Part shown: positions 17,930 to 26,033 of the stretch, piece after piece
Position numbering within the stretch: the stretch's first letter is position 1
Layout of the letters: the number at the start of each line of letters is the position of its first letter
Assembly: GCA_009841435.1 (NCBI GenBank)
Contig: VXLW01000017.1
Location: 1-42,835 of the forward strand
Reading direction: 5' to 3'
From: Dehalococcoidia bacterium
GTDB taxonomy: Bacteria; Chloroflexota; Dehalococcoidia; Tepidiformales; Tepidiformaceae
Length of the DNA stretch: 42,835 nt
The notes under the pieces: model-generated
Seen by the model: the letters and a program-made list of their open reading frames with translations, nothing else
What the model was told of the DNA's origin: nothing
Database searches by the model: none
Made by a program: the position numbers and the translations under genes

Positions 17930-18700
17930 GTGCGCAGCTGGCAACTGACACGTGGAATCCTGGTCCTGGCCGTAGCCCTTCTTGTGAGCGTCGGCTGCGC
18001 CAGCTCCAGGCCCGACCCTCCGGAGCCGACGGCTGAACCGACGGCCGAGCCGACCCCCATCTCGACGCCGACACCAACGAGAACACCAGTCGCGCCGACG
18101 GCCACGATCCCGGCGCCGACGGAGAGACCCACTCCGGAGGCCACCCCGGAGCTGGGGCCGTACGACGGCGATCTGGTGTCGATGCGCATCCCCTCGCTGG
18201 GGGTGGAGGCGCCGATCGAGCCGATCGGCCTGGTGGAGGGGCGCAACCAGCTCGACGTACCCGAGTGGTACAACATCGGCTGGTACCACATCTATGACAA
18301 GCCCGGATTCGGAACGAGCTCCCTCTACTCGGCGCACAAGGACTACTGGCCCAACAAGAAGGGGCCGTTCTACGCCCTGACGGAGCTGCAGGCCGGCGAC
18401 CAGATCGTGGTGGTGATGGATGACGGCCGCGAGTACGTCTACGAGGTGTTCTTCCAGCGGCGGTATACCAGGGAGGACATCCCGATGTACGACCTGATCT
18501 GGCCGCACAAGGCGAGGAATCCGGAGCTGCTGCGGCCCGAGGACGAGGAGTGGATCACGCTGTACACGTGCGGTGGCGACTTCGTGGAGAGAACCGAAGG
18601 CGGGGCGGGCTACTACCTCCACCGGGACGTCGTGATTGGCAGGCTCGTCGAGACAATCCCGCCGCCGGCTGTGGGGACGCTCGAAGGCGACCAGCGGTAA
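17930..18700 (+). CDS. Sortase-family transpeptidase (first of a tandem pair)
   Basis: 256 residues. A hydrophobic N-terminus ends in SVGC (possible lipobox, Cys23) and is followed by a Pro/Thr-rich linker to about residue 75. A single sortase beta-barrel domain follows. The catalytic residues are visible: His136 in SAHKD, Cys214 in LYTCGGDF and Arg232 in LHRDVV. Sortases cut a sorting signal of surface proteins and join them to the wall or to each other. The style (short domain, PT-rich N-terminal linker) resembles actinobacterial class E/F enzymes. The start GTG at 17930 has GGAG six bases before it. The next gene, 10 bases on, is a close paralogue, so a recent tandem duplication is likely. 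Confidence 0.87.
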   Translation: MRSWQLTRGILVLAVALLVSVGCASSRPDPPEPTAEPTAEPTPISTPTPTRTPVAPTATIPAPTERPTPEATPELGPYDGDLVSMRIPSLGVEAPIEPIGLVEGRNQLDVPEWYNIGWYHIYDKPGFGTSSLYSAHKDYWPNKKGPFYALTELQAGDQIVVVMDDGREYVYEVFFQRRYTREDIPMYDLIWPHKARNPELLRPEDEEWITLYTCGGDFVERTEGGAGYYLHRDVVIGRLVETIPPPAVGTLEGDQR

Positions 18701-18710
18701 GCTGAGAACC

Positions 18711-19487
18711 ATGCCGGGGTTCTGGGAACGGGCCATGGGCCGCGGGAGAAGGGCGGCAGGGGCCTGGGTGCTGGCAGCCGTGGTTGCCCTCACGGGAGCA
18801 GGGTGCGCGGCGATCGACGTCCCGGCCGAGCCCGACCAGGTCCCGGAGACACCGACGCCGGCGCAGACCGCAACGCCCACGGCGGCGCCCACCGAAGCAC
18901 CCACCGGGGCGCCCGCAGGACGTGCTGCGCCAACGCCGGAACCGACGCCCTACGACGGGGAACTGGTCCTGATGCGCATCCCCTCGCTGGGCGTGGAGGC
19001 GCCAATCGAGGCCATCGGGAAGATCCCGGGGGCGAACAAGCTGGACGTGCCCCAGCCCCGCAACGTCGGCTGGTACGACATCTACGACAAGCCGGGGTTC
19101 GGAACGAGCTCGCTCTTCTCGGCGCACAAGGACTGGCATCCAGACATTCGCGGGCCGTTCTACGCGCTGACCGAGCTCGAGGACGGCGACCTCGTGATCG
19201 TGGTGATGGATGACGGCCGCGAGTACGTGTACGAGGTCTTCTTCCAGCGGCGCTACGTCACGGGCGAGATGCCGATGGCCGACCTGATCTGGCCGCACGA
19301 GGCCGAGGACGAGGAGCTGCTGCGTCCGGCGGACGAGGAGTGGGTCACGCTTATCACGTGTGGAGGGGACTTCATTCCGACGGAGGACGACGGGTCGGGG
19401 TACTACGTGCATCGCGACGTGGTGATCGCGAGGCTGGTGGAGACGAGGCTTGGGGATGTCGTGCAGTCGATAGCGGGTGGCGACTAG
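18711..19487 (+). CDS. Sortase-family transpeptidase (second of a tandem pair)
   Basis: 258 residues with the same plan as its neighbour: hydrophobic N-terminus ending GAGC (possible lipobox, Cys32), a linker rich in Thr, Ala and Pro, then the sortase domain from about residue 80. Catalytic residues are His139 in SAHKD, Cys217 in LITCGGDF and Arg235 in VHRDVV. The two domains agree over long blocks such as MRIPSLGVEAPIE, YDKPGFGTSSL and VVMDDGREYVYEVFFQRRY. The linkers and the loop after the catalytic Cys differ. Two near-identical sortases side by side may serve different substrates or act in sequence; no substrate with a recognisable sorting signal is encoded in the window. Confidence 0.87.
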   Translation: MPGFWERAMGRGRRAAGAWVLAAVVALTGAGCAAIDVPAEPDQVPETPTPAQTATPTAAPTEAPTGAPAGRAAPTPEPTPYDGELVLMRIPSLGVEAPIEAIGKIPGANKLDVPQPRNVGWYDIYDKPGFGTSSLFSAHKDWHPDIRGPFYALTELEDGDLVIVVMDDGREYVYEVFFQRRYVTGEMPMADLIWPHEAEDEELLRPADEEWVTLITCGGDFIPTEDDGSGYYVHRDVVIARLVETRLGDVVQSIAGGD

Positions 19488-19517
19488 CGGCCGAGGAGCC
19501 GGGCGGGCAGGGACGGT

Positions 19518-20738
19518 CTACCAGAAGTTCAGGTAGTTGGCGGGGTCGAGGTACTGGCCGTTGTAGCGGATCTCGAAGTGGAGGTGCTCGCCGGTGCTGT
19601 AGCCGGTGGAGCCGGAGATGCCGAGGATGGTCTCGCCCTTCCTCACAGAGTCACCCCAGTTGACGATGATCTCGCGGAAGTGCGAGTAGAGGGTCTCCCA
19701 GCCGTCGCCGCAATCGACGATGACGTAAAAGCCGTAGCTGTAGGTGAGGTGCTCGACGCGCGACACCCAACCATCGCAGGCGGCGTACACGGATGAGGCG
19801 GGTTGAGACCCGAGGGCAAGGTCGATCCCCGTATGGATGCGGCCGCCCCCGCGGTCGGTCCCGAAGAGGTCGCTGACGAAGTCCCAGGACGCCAGGGGCA
19901 GACCGAAACGGCCGGGGGAAACCGGCGGCGGCGGGGTAATGATCCACCCGTTGGGGCTGCGCACGGGGGGCGGCTTGAGCCTGGCGTTGGGAAGGAGGAT
20001 GTATTCGCCGGGCTGGATGTCGTCGCCACTGAGGAGATTATTTGGGCGGTGGTTGAGGACGTCGTCGATGGTGACATCAAGGTGCTTGTCGATGATGCCG
20101 CTGAGCGTCTCGGCGTGGCCGACGAGGTAGAGAATGCCATGAACGCTGCCCTGAGGCACGAGGATCTTCTGGCCGACGGGGATGTAGTCGCCTTCGACCA
20201 CCTCGGCGTTGTTGAGCAGGATGTTATCGACGGTTGTGTCGTAGGTCTCGGCGATCTCGCCGAGGGTGTCTCCCCCGCGAACCTCGTAGATGACGTAGGG
20301 CTCCTCGGGGTCGATCTGGTCGGTCAGCGCGCGGACGTCGTAGCCGGCATCCTGGCCGGCGGCGGTGGCGCGGCCGACGCTATCGGAAATGGTCTCCCCT
20401 TCGGCCACGGGGTTGGTGGGGCGAAGCGGGACCTGGGGCGTGGCGAGCGCGGCCCTGAGGGGGGACTCGACGGTGCCATGGCTGACGCCCGGGCGGAGGA
20501 ACGACTCGCCCGTGGGAGCAATAGCGCGCACGCCCGAGAGGGGAACAGGCGGGATGCTGGAGACCTGGGCCGCCTCGGTGTCGGTGACGAGCCGGGCGGT
20601 GAGGAGCGCGGCCAGCGCAGCGATCCCGATCAGGAGCAGGTGGAGACCGGCGCGGAGGGGGAGATGACCGTGAGCGTGAGAGCGGGCGCGCGGAGAAGAG
20701 CGCCCATACAGGAGGCCCAGGAGCCAATCCCTCAGCAC
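19518..20738 (-). CDS. LysM-domain M23 family metallopeptidase
   Basis: 406 residues. A membrane anchor or uncleaved signal lies at about residues 30-50, followed by a low-complexity region. There are two LysM domains (VRGGDTLGEIAETYDTTVDN and the one starting VGHAETLSGIIDKH), a proline-rich linker, and a C-terminal lysostaphin-like peptidase. The zinc motifs are HTGIDLAL and HLHFEIR, with a third His in the segment LYSHFREI. Such proteins cut peptide cross-links of peptidoglycan, or activate other hydrolases when degenerate; here the metal ligands are all present. The start is a GTG at 20738 with GGAG close by. It is convergent to the sortase genes. Confidence 0.9.
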   Translation of the reverse strand: MLRDWLLGLLYGRSSPRARSHAHGHLPLRAGLHLLLIGIAALAALLTARLVTDTEAAQVSSIPPVPLSGVRAIAPTGESFLRPGVSHGTVESPLRAALATPQVPLRPTNPVAEGETISDSVGRATAAGQDAGYDVRALTDQIDPEEPYVIYEVRGGDTLGEIAETYDTTVDNILLNNAEVVEGDYIPVGQKILVPQGSVHGILYLVGHAETLSGIIDKHLDVTIDDVLNHRPNNLLSGDDIQPGEYILLPNARLKPPPVRSPNGWIITPPPPVSPGRFGLPLASWDFVSDLFGTDRGGGRIHTGIDLALGSQPASSVYAACDGWVSRVEHLTYSYGFYVIVDCGDGWETLYSHFREIIVNWGDSVRKGETILGISGSTGYSTGEHLHFEIRYNGQYLDPANYLNFW

Positions 20739-20865
20739 GGTCTCCAGTCCCTTCGTGGTGTCGGGAGTGACAGGGTCCCACGCCGACGCTGACGTCGATT
20801 GTTAAGACCTAAACTGCCGCAACCGGCTGTGAAAAGCAAGGATTGATAAGGGTTCTCGTCCGCCT

Positions 20866-22206
20866 CTAGACCTCGGTGCGGAGGCTGGCGAGGAACTCTT
20901 CGTTGGTGTCGGACCGGCCGAGCCGCTCGAGCAAGCGCTCGGTGGCCTCGAGGGAGTTGGGGGAGTTCTGCGAGATCATGGCCGTCATGCGGCGGACCAG
21001 CCAGACGCCCTTGAGGGTGCTCTCATCGAGGAGCAGCTCCTCGCGACGAGTGGAACTGGCCTGGATATCGATGGCGGGATAGAAGCGGCGCTCGGCAAGC
21101 TTGCGGTCGAGCCGGAGCTCCATGTTCCCGGTGCCCTTGAACTCCTCGAAGATGACCTCGTCCATGCGGCTGCCGGTATCGATGAGGCAGGTGGCGATGA
21201 CCGTGAGGGAGCCGCCCTCCTCGCACTTGCGGGCGGCGCCGAAGAGGCGCTTCGGCGGATAGAGGGCGACGGGGTCGACACCTCCGGTAAGGGTGCGGCC
21301 GCTGGGCGGCAGGGCAAGGTTGTAGGCACGCGTGGCGCGCGTGATGGAGTCCATAAGGATGACGACGTCCTGGCCGCCCTCCACGAGGCGCTTGGCGCGC
21401 TCGAAGGCCATCTCGGCGACGCGAGTATGGTCCTCGACGGGCTCGTCGAAGGTGCTGCTGGCGACCTCACCACGCACGCTTCGGCGCATGTCGGTGACCT
21501 CCTCAGGGCGCTCGCCGATGAGCACGACCATGAGGTGGACGTCGGGGTGGTTGGTGGTAATGCCGTTGGCGATGTTCTGGAGGAGCATCGTCTTGCCGGC
21601 CTTGGGCGGAGAGACGATGAGGGCGCGCTGACCGCGTCCGACGGGAGCGATGAGGTCGATGAGGCGGTGGGTGAGGTTGTCGGGTGTGGTCTCGAGGCGA
21701 AGCTGCTCCTTGGGGAAGACCGCCGTCAGGTTCTCGAAGAAGGGGCGACGCTTGGCGGCTTCGGGATCGATCCCGTTGACAGCCTCGACCTTGAGCAGGC
21801 CGTAGTACTTCTCGTTGTCGCGCGGGGCGCGAATCTGGCCGGTGACGTAATCGCCGGGGCGGAGGGCGAAGCGACGGAGGTTGGACTGGGAGACGTAGAT
21901 GTCGTGCGGTCCGGGCAGGAGAGACTCGCCCCGGAGGAAGCCGTAGTTGCCGTCGTCGGAGACTTCGAGGAAACCGCCGGAGAAGAGGTTGCCGCGCCGC
22001 TCGGCCTGGGTCTGCAGCAAGCGGAAGATGAGGTCGCGCTTGCGCAGGGTAGAGGCGTTGCTGACGCCGAGGTCGCGGGCAAGGCTAATCAGCTCGCCAC
22101 GAGTGCTGCCCTCGAGCTCAGAGATGTTGAGCGTGGGGACACTGTCCTCTCGCTCGGAGGGAGCGGTGGCTTCTTCAGCCGGCGGGGATTCTGGTGCGCG
22201 TGTGAT
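20866..22206 (-). CDS. rho: Transcription termination factor Rho
   Basis: Hexameric RNA-dependent ATPase that ends transcription. Present are the Rho RNA-binding OB fold ([16 protein letters not shown], then [15 protein letters not shown]), the Walker A loop ([14 protein letters not shown]), Walker B ([11 protein letters not shown]) and the Q/R-loop region ([20 protein letters not shown]). The first ATG/GTG/TTG in frame is a TTG at 22020, which gives 384 residues and cuts off the Rho N-terminal helical domain. That domain is clearly encoded upstream ([20 protein letters not shown]) in an open frame back to a TGA at 22243-22245. The best-placed start is an ATC at 22206-22204, with AGGA eight bases before it, giving about 446 residues. 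A sequence error at this codon is the alternative. Confidence 0.9.
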   Translation of the reverse strand: MTRAPESPPAEEATAPSEREDSVPTLNISELEGSTRGELISLARDLGVSNASTLRKRDLIFRLLQTQAERRGNLFSGGFLEVSDDGNYGFLRGESLLPGPHDIYVSQSNLRRFALRPGDYVTGQIRAPRDNEKYYGLLKVEAVNGIDPEAAKRRPFFENLTAVFPKEQLRLETTPDNLTHRLIDLIAPVGRGQRALIVSPPKAGKTMLLQNIANGITTNHPDVHLMVVLIGERPEEVTDMRRSVRGEVASSTFDEPVEDHTRVAEMAFERAKRLVEGGQDVVILMDSITRATRAYNLALPPSGRTLTGGVDPVALYPPKRLFGAARKCEEGGSLTVIATCLIDTGSRMDEVIFEEFKGTGNMELRLDRKLAERRFYPAIDIQASSTRREELLLDESTLKGVWLVRRMTAMISQNSPNSLEATERLLERLGRSDTNEEFLASLRTEV

Positions 22207-22341
22207 GGCAACGATCCTGTTGCCCGCTGCGAGCGGCGCTCGTCAGGTACGGGCGATATGGGTTGCGGAGAGACCTCGAACTCTGAGGTGTGCCTGGTGA
22301 GCGCATCGGCAGGATACCGGGCTTCGTTCCAGTGCAAATTC

Positions 22342-22370
22342 AGAATACGAGAGCTTTGGAAACGGGGCAA
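22342..22370 (-). promoter_or_regulatory. Promoter of rho
   Basis: On the minus strand TTGCCC (22370-22365) and TATTCT (22347-22342) are 17 bases apart. Transcription would start near 22335, leaving a leader of about 130 nt before the proposed rho start. A leader of this size allows the autogenous attenuation known for rho in other bacteria, though I see no specific element. Confidence 0.5.
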
Positions 22371-22383
22371 GTAGGGGTTGGCT

Positions 22384-22412
22384 TTGCGCGGAGCCGGAGG
22401 CGCGCCTACGAT
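22384..22412 (+). promoter_or_regulatory. Promoter of rpsT, probably giving a leaderless mRNA
   Basis: TTGCGC (22384-22389) and TACGAT (22407-22412) are 17 bases apart. The -10 ends eight bases before the ATG at 22421, so transcription would start at or within about two bases of the start codon. No Shine-Dalgarno sequence precedes the ATG. Confidence 0.5.
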
Positions 22413-22420
22413 CGGCGTTC

Positions 22421-22678
22421 ATGGCTACGAAGCAATCAGCGATGAAGCGCTGGCGGCAGTCGCTCAAGCGCCGGGCCCGGAACCGGCCGAACCGGTCCGA
22501 GTCGCGGACGGCCGTGCGGGCAGCGCGCGAGGCTGCGGCCGCAGGCGACAGCGATGCCTACCAGGAGGCGCTGAGTCGCGCGTACTCGGTGCTGGACCGG
22601 GCGGCGCGGAAAGGCGCCATCCCCACGGGGCGCGCCGATCGCACGAAGCGCCGGCTGGCGGCGCTGCGCCCGGAGTAA
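22421..22678 (+). CDS. rpsT: 30S ribosomal protein S20
   Basis: 85 residues, basic and helical, matching S20 in length and pattern (ATKQSAMKRWRQSLKRRARN at the start, AYSVLDRAARKGAIPTGRAD near the end). S20 binds the 5' domain and helix 44 of 16S rRNA. It is transcribed divergently from rho across a 214-base gap that holds both promoters and nothing else I can identify. It probably starts on a leaderless transcript. The GT2 gene follows after 31 bases. Confidence 0.95.
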   Translation: MATKQSAMKRWRQSLKRRARNRPNRSESRTAVRAAREAAAAGDSDAYQEALSRAYSVLDRAARKGAIPTGRADRTKRRLAALRPE

Positions 22679-22709
22679 CCTCTTTCCCGGAACCGACCCG
22701 GAGGACGGC

Positions 22710-23498
22710 GTGAGCAGCAGTTGCCACACGCCGGATTCGCGATCCACGACCTCGGGAAGTGAGCCCGTGACCGAGCAAGGTGGCGGCCGCCCGACGGTGG
22801 ACGTGGTCATCCCCTGCTACAACGAGGTCTCAGTGCTGCGCGAGAGCGTGGAGCGAACCCTCGCGCTCTTCGATGAGCATCCCGGTTACGACTGGCGCCT
22901 GGTGATCGCGGACAACGGCTCGAACGACGGGACGAGCGAGCTGGCGCGCGAGCTGGACGCGGCGCACGCACGCGTGCGGGCGCTCGTGCTGACTATCAAA
23001 GGGAGGGGCATCGCGCTGCGGGAGGCGTGGCTGGGAAGCGATGCGGACGTGGTCTCCTACATGGATGTCGACCTGAGCACGGACCTGGCGCACCTGCCAG
23101 AGCTGATCGGGATGGTGGCGGAGGGCGGCTACGACGTTGCGAGCGGTTCCCGGCTGGCGCGCGGGTCGGCGACGGAGCGTTCGCTCAAGCGGGAGGTGAT
23201 CTCGCGGAGCTACGTGTTCATCATCCGGGCGTTCTTCCCGCGACTGCGGATCACGGACGCACAGTGCGGGTTCAAGGCGGTGAGCCGGAAGGCCGTGGAC
23301 GCCGTGGTGCCGGGGATCGAGGACCGCGCCTGGTTCTTCGATACGGAGCTCCTGATCCGGACGCAGCAACAGGGATTTCGGGTAGGGGAACTGCCGGTTC
23401 GCTGGTTGGAGGATCCGGACACGAAGGTGCACATCATCAGCACAGCGCTGGAGGATCTGCGGGGGCTGGTGAGGCTTCGTTTCGGGCTACGACTGTAA
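22710..23498 (+). CDS. Family 2 glycosyltransferase, dolichyl-phosphate-sugar synthase-like
   Basis: 262 residues. A GT-A fold with VDVVIPCYNE at the N-terminus, ADNGSNDGTSELA, the DxD metal/nucleotide-sugar motif in YMDVDLSTDL, and the acceptor region ITDAQCGFKAVSR. The last motif is typical of DPM1/ALG5-like enzymes that move a sugar from a nucleotide sugar to a polyprenyl phosphate at the inner face of the membrane. No membrane helices follow, so it is the short soluble form. The GTG start at 22710 has GGAGG five bases before it; a GTG at 22767 is an alternative. The sugar and the acceptor cannot be determined. Confidence 0.88.
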   Translation: MSSSCHTPDSRSTTSGSEPVTEQGGGRPTVDVVIPCYNEVSVLRESVERTLALFDEHPGYDWRLVIADNGSNDGTSELARELDAAHARVRALVLTIKGRGIALREAWLGSDADVVSYMDVDLSTDLAHLPELIGMVAEGGYDVASGSRLARGSATERSLKREVISRSYVFIIRAFFPRLRITDAQCGFKAVSRKAVDAVVPGIEDRAWFFDTELLIRTQQQGFRVGELPVRWLEDPDTKVHIISTALEDLRGLVRLRFGLRL

Positions 23499-23544
23499 GG
23501 GGAGCGGCGGCCGCTCAGGGTGGGCCTCGGGAGGGCGCTCAGGT

Positions 23545-23573
23545 TTGACCCCCCTAGAGGGGCAGGGTATAAC
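23545..23573 (+). promoter_or_regulatory. Near-consensus promoter of the cytochrome b6/Rieske operon
   Basis: TTGACC (23545-23550) and TATAAC (23568-23573) are 17 bases apart, the best promoter in the window. The spacer holds an inverted repeat cccct-ag-agggg (23551-23562), a plausible operator position between the two boxes. Transcription would start near 23580. Confidence 0.7.
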
Positions 23574-23649
23574 TCGCTTGCTACAGGATTCACAAAGTCG
23601 CCGCGGCCGAAGAGGGCCCGCTGGCGCGGAACAGAGAGGGCGCTGGGCC

Positions 23650-23748
23650 GTGGAAGTTGGCGAATTCCTCGAGCTGGTTTTCGTGTTCATCACGATGTTC
23701 CTGGGCCTTGGCATCATGGTTCTGTTCGGCAAGTGGTGGGAGCGCTAA
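23650..23748 (+). CDS. 32-residue single-span membrane peptide of the cytochrome b6 operon
   Basis: A short frame starting at a GTG with GAGAGGG about ten bases upstream. It starts MEVGEFLELVFVF, runs through one hydrophobic helix and ends in GKWWER. The stop is three bases before the cytochrome b6 ATG, and the strong promoter at 23545 lies just upstream. The frame is open back to 23545, but the extra residues would be encoded over the promoter. Small one-helix subunits (PetL, PetG, PetM, PetN) surround cytochrome b6f in cyanobacteria, and this peptide has the same plan. No sequence family is recognised, so a subunit role is inferred from place and shape. Confidence 0.6.
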   Translation: MEVGEFLELVFVFITMFLGLGIMVLFGKWWER

Positions 23749-23751
23749 CGC

Positions 23752-24504
23752 ATGGCCGTGGAGCAGCCCACCCAACCGACTCTCGGCGACCTGATCTACG
23801 ACAAGCTCTTCCACAACTACGTGTGGCGGTCGATCTTCCGCACGGGTTACCCGAACACGCCGCGCAACCAGATGCTGGTGGTCGCGACGAACGTGTTCCT
23901 CCACCTGCACCCGACCCGTATCCACCGCACGCACGTGAAGATCACGCACACCTACTGCCTCGGCGGGCTAACTTTCTTCATGTTCCTGGGGCTGACCGTG
24001 ACGGGCATCCTGCTGATGTTCTATTACGTGCCCAGCGTGGACCGGGCGTACCTGGACATCCAGAACATCCAGACGAACGTGCAGTTCGGGCAGCTGATGC
24101 GGAACATGCACCGCTGGATGGCGCACGCGATGGTGATCCTCGTGTTCCTGCACATGCTGCGGGTCTTCTATACGGGGGCCTATAAGCCACCGCGCGAATT
24201 CAACTGGGTGGTGGGCGTTGTCCTGCTGGTGCTCACCTTCCTCCTGAGCTTCACCGGTTACCTGCTGCCGTGGGACCAGCTGGCATTCTGGGCAATCACG
24301 GTCGGCACGAACATCGCCGGCTCGGCGCCGGTGCTGGGCCCGAAGACGCGCTTCTGGCTGCTCGGCGGCTTCGAGGTGGGTCCGGACGCGCTGATTCGCT
24401 TCTACACACTGCACGTCATCGGCCTGCCCCTGCTGGCAGCAATCTTCATGGCCGTGCACTTCTGGCGGATTCGCCGGGATGGCGGCCTGGCGCGGCCGCT
24501 GTAG
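23752..24504 (+). CDS. Cytochrome b6-type subunit of a quinol:cytochrome c reductase
   Basis: 250 residues with four membrane helices, equal to the N-terminal half of mitochondrial cytochrome b (PetB/QcrB type). Two histidine pairs for the b hemes are visible: MHRW with LHMLRVF, and LHVIGLP with VHFWRIRR. Cys69 in THTYCLGG aligns by eye with the cysteine of PetB and Bacillus QcrB that binds the extra heme c_i covalently. The complex oxidises menaquinol and passes electrons to the Rieske protein while moving protons. It is the second gene of the operon; subunit IV follows after 19 bases. Confidence 0.94.
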   Translation: MAVEQPTQPTLGDLIYDKLFHNYVWRSIFRTGYPNTPRNQMLVVATNVFLHLHPTRIHRTHVKITHTYCLGGLTFFMFLGLTVTGILLMFYYVPSVDRAYLDIQNIQTNVQFGQLMRNMHRWMAHAMVILVFLHMLRVFYTGAYKPPREFNWVVGVVLLVLTFLLSFTGYLLPWDQLAFWAITVGTNIAGSAPVLGPKTRFWLLGGFEVGPDALIRFYTLHVIGLPLLAAIFMAVHFWRIRRDGGLARPL

Positions 24505-24523
24505 CGGCGGGGTGAGCTAACGC

Positions 24524-25414
24524 ATGGCAACCGTCGTCGTCGCCCGGCCGGCCGCCCGACCCACTCCTCGCGCTCGCGACGAGGAGGTGCTGGTCTGGCC
24601 CGACCTGGTCTTCGTCGAGTTCATCTCGGCGATGCTGTTCACGGTCCTGCTGTTCCTGCTCTCGTACCTGATGAACGCGCCGCTCCTGGACGAGGCGAAC
24701 GCGAATGTCACGAACGACCCGGCGAAGGCGCCGTGGTACCTGCTGAACCTGCAGGAGCTGCTGCTGCACATGAACGCGGCGCTGGCAGGCATCGTGGTGC
24801 CGACCGTGTGGCTGATCATCCTGATAGTCTTCCCGTACTTCGACCGCTCCACGGACGGACAGGGGCGCTGGTTCGCCGACGTGAACTCGGTGAAGAACAC
24901 CGTGGTCTCACTCAACGTGGGCCTGTGGGGCACGCTGGCGCTCATCATCTGGAACTCGGGCAAGGCGGCGCTCTGGGCCAAGGACTGGTTCGGCTTCTCC
25001 GGCGGCAGCACGCTCGCGTTCCTCGAGCGCTCGGCGGCGCTGAAGGACCCCTCGGTGGTGCCCTGGCCCGGCTGGGCGGACTCGATTCCGTACCTGTGGT
25101 TCAACCTGAAGATCCTGGACGAAGGTCCGGGGGCAGGTGTGACGACCTTCCAGAAGATCGACCTGCCCACGCTGCTGGTGGACATCGGTATCCCAACGGG
25201 ATTCATGGTCGGGTTCTCGTGCCTGCTCATCTTCTTCTTCTGGAAGATCAACTGGGTGCATACACGCCGGGACGCGCTGATCACGCTGATGAGCGGGTTC
25301 GTGGGCGTCTTCCTGATGTTGACGGTTATCGGTACGGCCTTCCGCGGGCCCGGCCAGGATCTGATCTGGCCGTGGGACCTGCGCACGCTCGAAGGCATCC
25401 CGGGGCAGGAGTAG
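24524..25414 (+). CDS. Cytochrome b C-terminal/subunit IV-like protein
   Basis: 296 residues, longer than cyanobacterial PetD (about 160). An N-terminal helix precedes the quinol-site segment DPAKAPWYLLNLQELL, where APWY (residues 69-72) stands in place of the canonical PEWY; the glutamate is absent, as in several bacterial complexes with split cytochrome b. Helices follow at about 85-105 (VVPTVWLIILIVFPYF), 130-150, 220-245 and 255-275. The extra C-terminal helices may replace a cytochrome-bearing domain or contact the other subunits. It is placed between cytochrome b6 and the Rieske gene, so the assignment as the second half of cytochrome b is sound. Confidence 0.88.
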   Translation: MATVVVARPAARPTPRARDEEVLVWPDLVFVEFISAMLFTVLLFLLSYLMNAPLLDEANANVTNDPAKAPWYLLNLQELLLHMNAALAGIVVPTVWLIILIVFPYFDRSTDGQGRWFADVNSVKNTVVSLNVGLWGTLALIIWNSGKAALWAKDWFGFSGGSTLAFLERSAALKDPSVVPWPGWADSIPYLWFNLKILDEGPGAGVTTFQKIDLPTLLVDIGIPTGFMVGFSCLLIFFFWKINWVHTRRDALITLMSGFVGVFLMLTVIGTAFRGPGQDLIWPWDLRTLEGIPGQE

Positions 25415-25421
25415 GGATCGG

Positions 25422-26015
25422 ATGGCAGCGCAACGGGTAGAGCAAGCACGGCAGGCGGAGGCGCGCAAGGTCTCGCGGCGCTCGTTCATGCGGGTGAGCG
25501 CGTTCGCCGGGCTGACCCTCGCCCTGGGCGCGTTCAGCGCGTTCTTCCTGGGCTTCTTCAATCTGCGCAGCCCGCAGGGCTTCGGACGGCCGGTGACGGT
25601 TCCCAAGATCCAGATCCCGGAGCCGGGCGCCGAGCCCGTCCGCATCACCGAGGGCAAGTTCTGGCTGGTGAACCTGGACGGTAACGAAGGCGACGTGCTC
25701 GACCAGGGAGGCACGGGAGGCCTGCTGGCCCTCTACTGGAAGTGCCCCCACCTCGGCTGCACCGTCCCCTGGCGGGGCGACTTCGACGGGGCGGAGGTGG
25801 CCTTCCCCGGCATCCAGGGGTGGTTCCGCTGCCCCTGCCACGGCTCAACGTATTCGCGCGCGGGCGTAAGGGTCTTCGGACCGGCGCCTCGCCCGCTCGA
25901 CACGTTCCTGCTGACGACCAATCCCGACGGCTCGGTCACGGTGAACACACGCGGCCTGACGCTCGGCGGCGGCGAGAATCCCAATCCGAAGCGGGCGGTT
26001 CCCTACAGTGGCTAG
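25422..26015 (+). CDS. Rieske [2Fe-2S] protein
   Basis: 197 residues. The N-terminus has a Tat-type signal (SRRSFMRVSAF) and a membrane helix, as in Rieske proteins that stay anchored by an uncleaved signal. Cluster ligands by family alignment are Cys108 and His110 in CPHLGC and Cys137 and His140 in CPCHGS, with a disulfide between Cys113 and Cys139. It takes one electron from quinol and passes it to the c-type or copper carrier. The start ATG at 25422 is seven bases after the previous stop. The next gene, 18 bases on, is the probable electron acceptor. Confidence 0.95.
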   Translation: MAAQRVEQARQAEARKVSRRSFMRVSAFAGLTLALGAFSAFFLGFFNLRSPQGFGRPVTVPKIQIPEPGAEPVRITEGKFWLVNLDGNEGDVLDQGGTGGLLALYWKCPHLGCTVPWRGDFDGAEVAFPGIQGWFRCPCHGSTYSRAGVRVFGPAPRPLDTFLLTTNPDGSVTVNTRGLTLGGGENPNPKRAVPYSG

Positions 26016-26033
26016 CCGGCAGCGGAGGACCCG

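Noticed and set aside
22089-22370. 93-codon minus-strand frame before rho as a separate leader gene
   Set aside because: Its ATG coincides with the -35 box of the rho promoter and thus lies upstream of the predicted transcript; the rho frame itself covers most of it.
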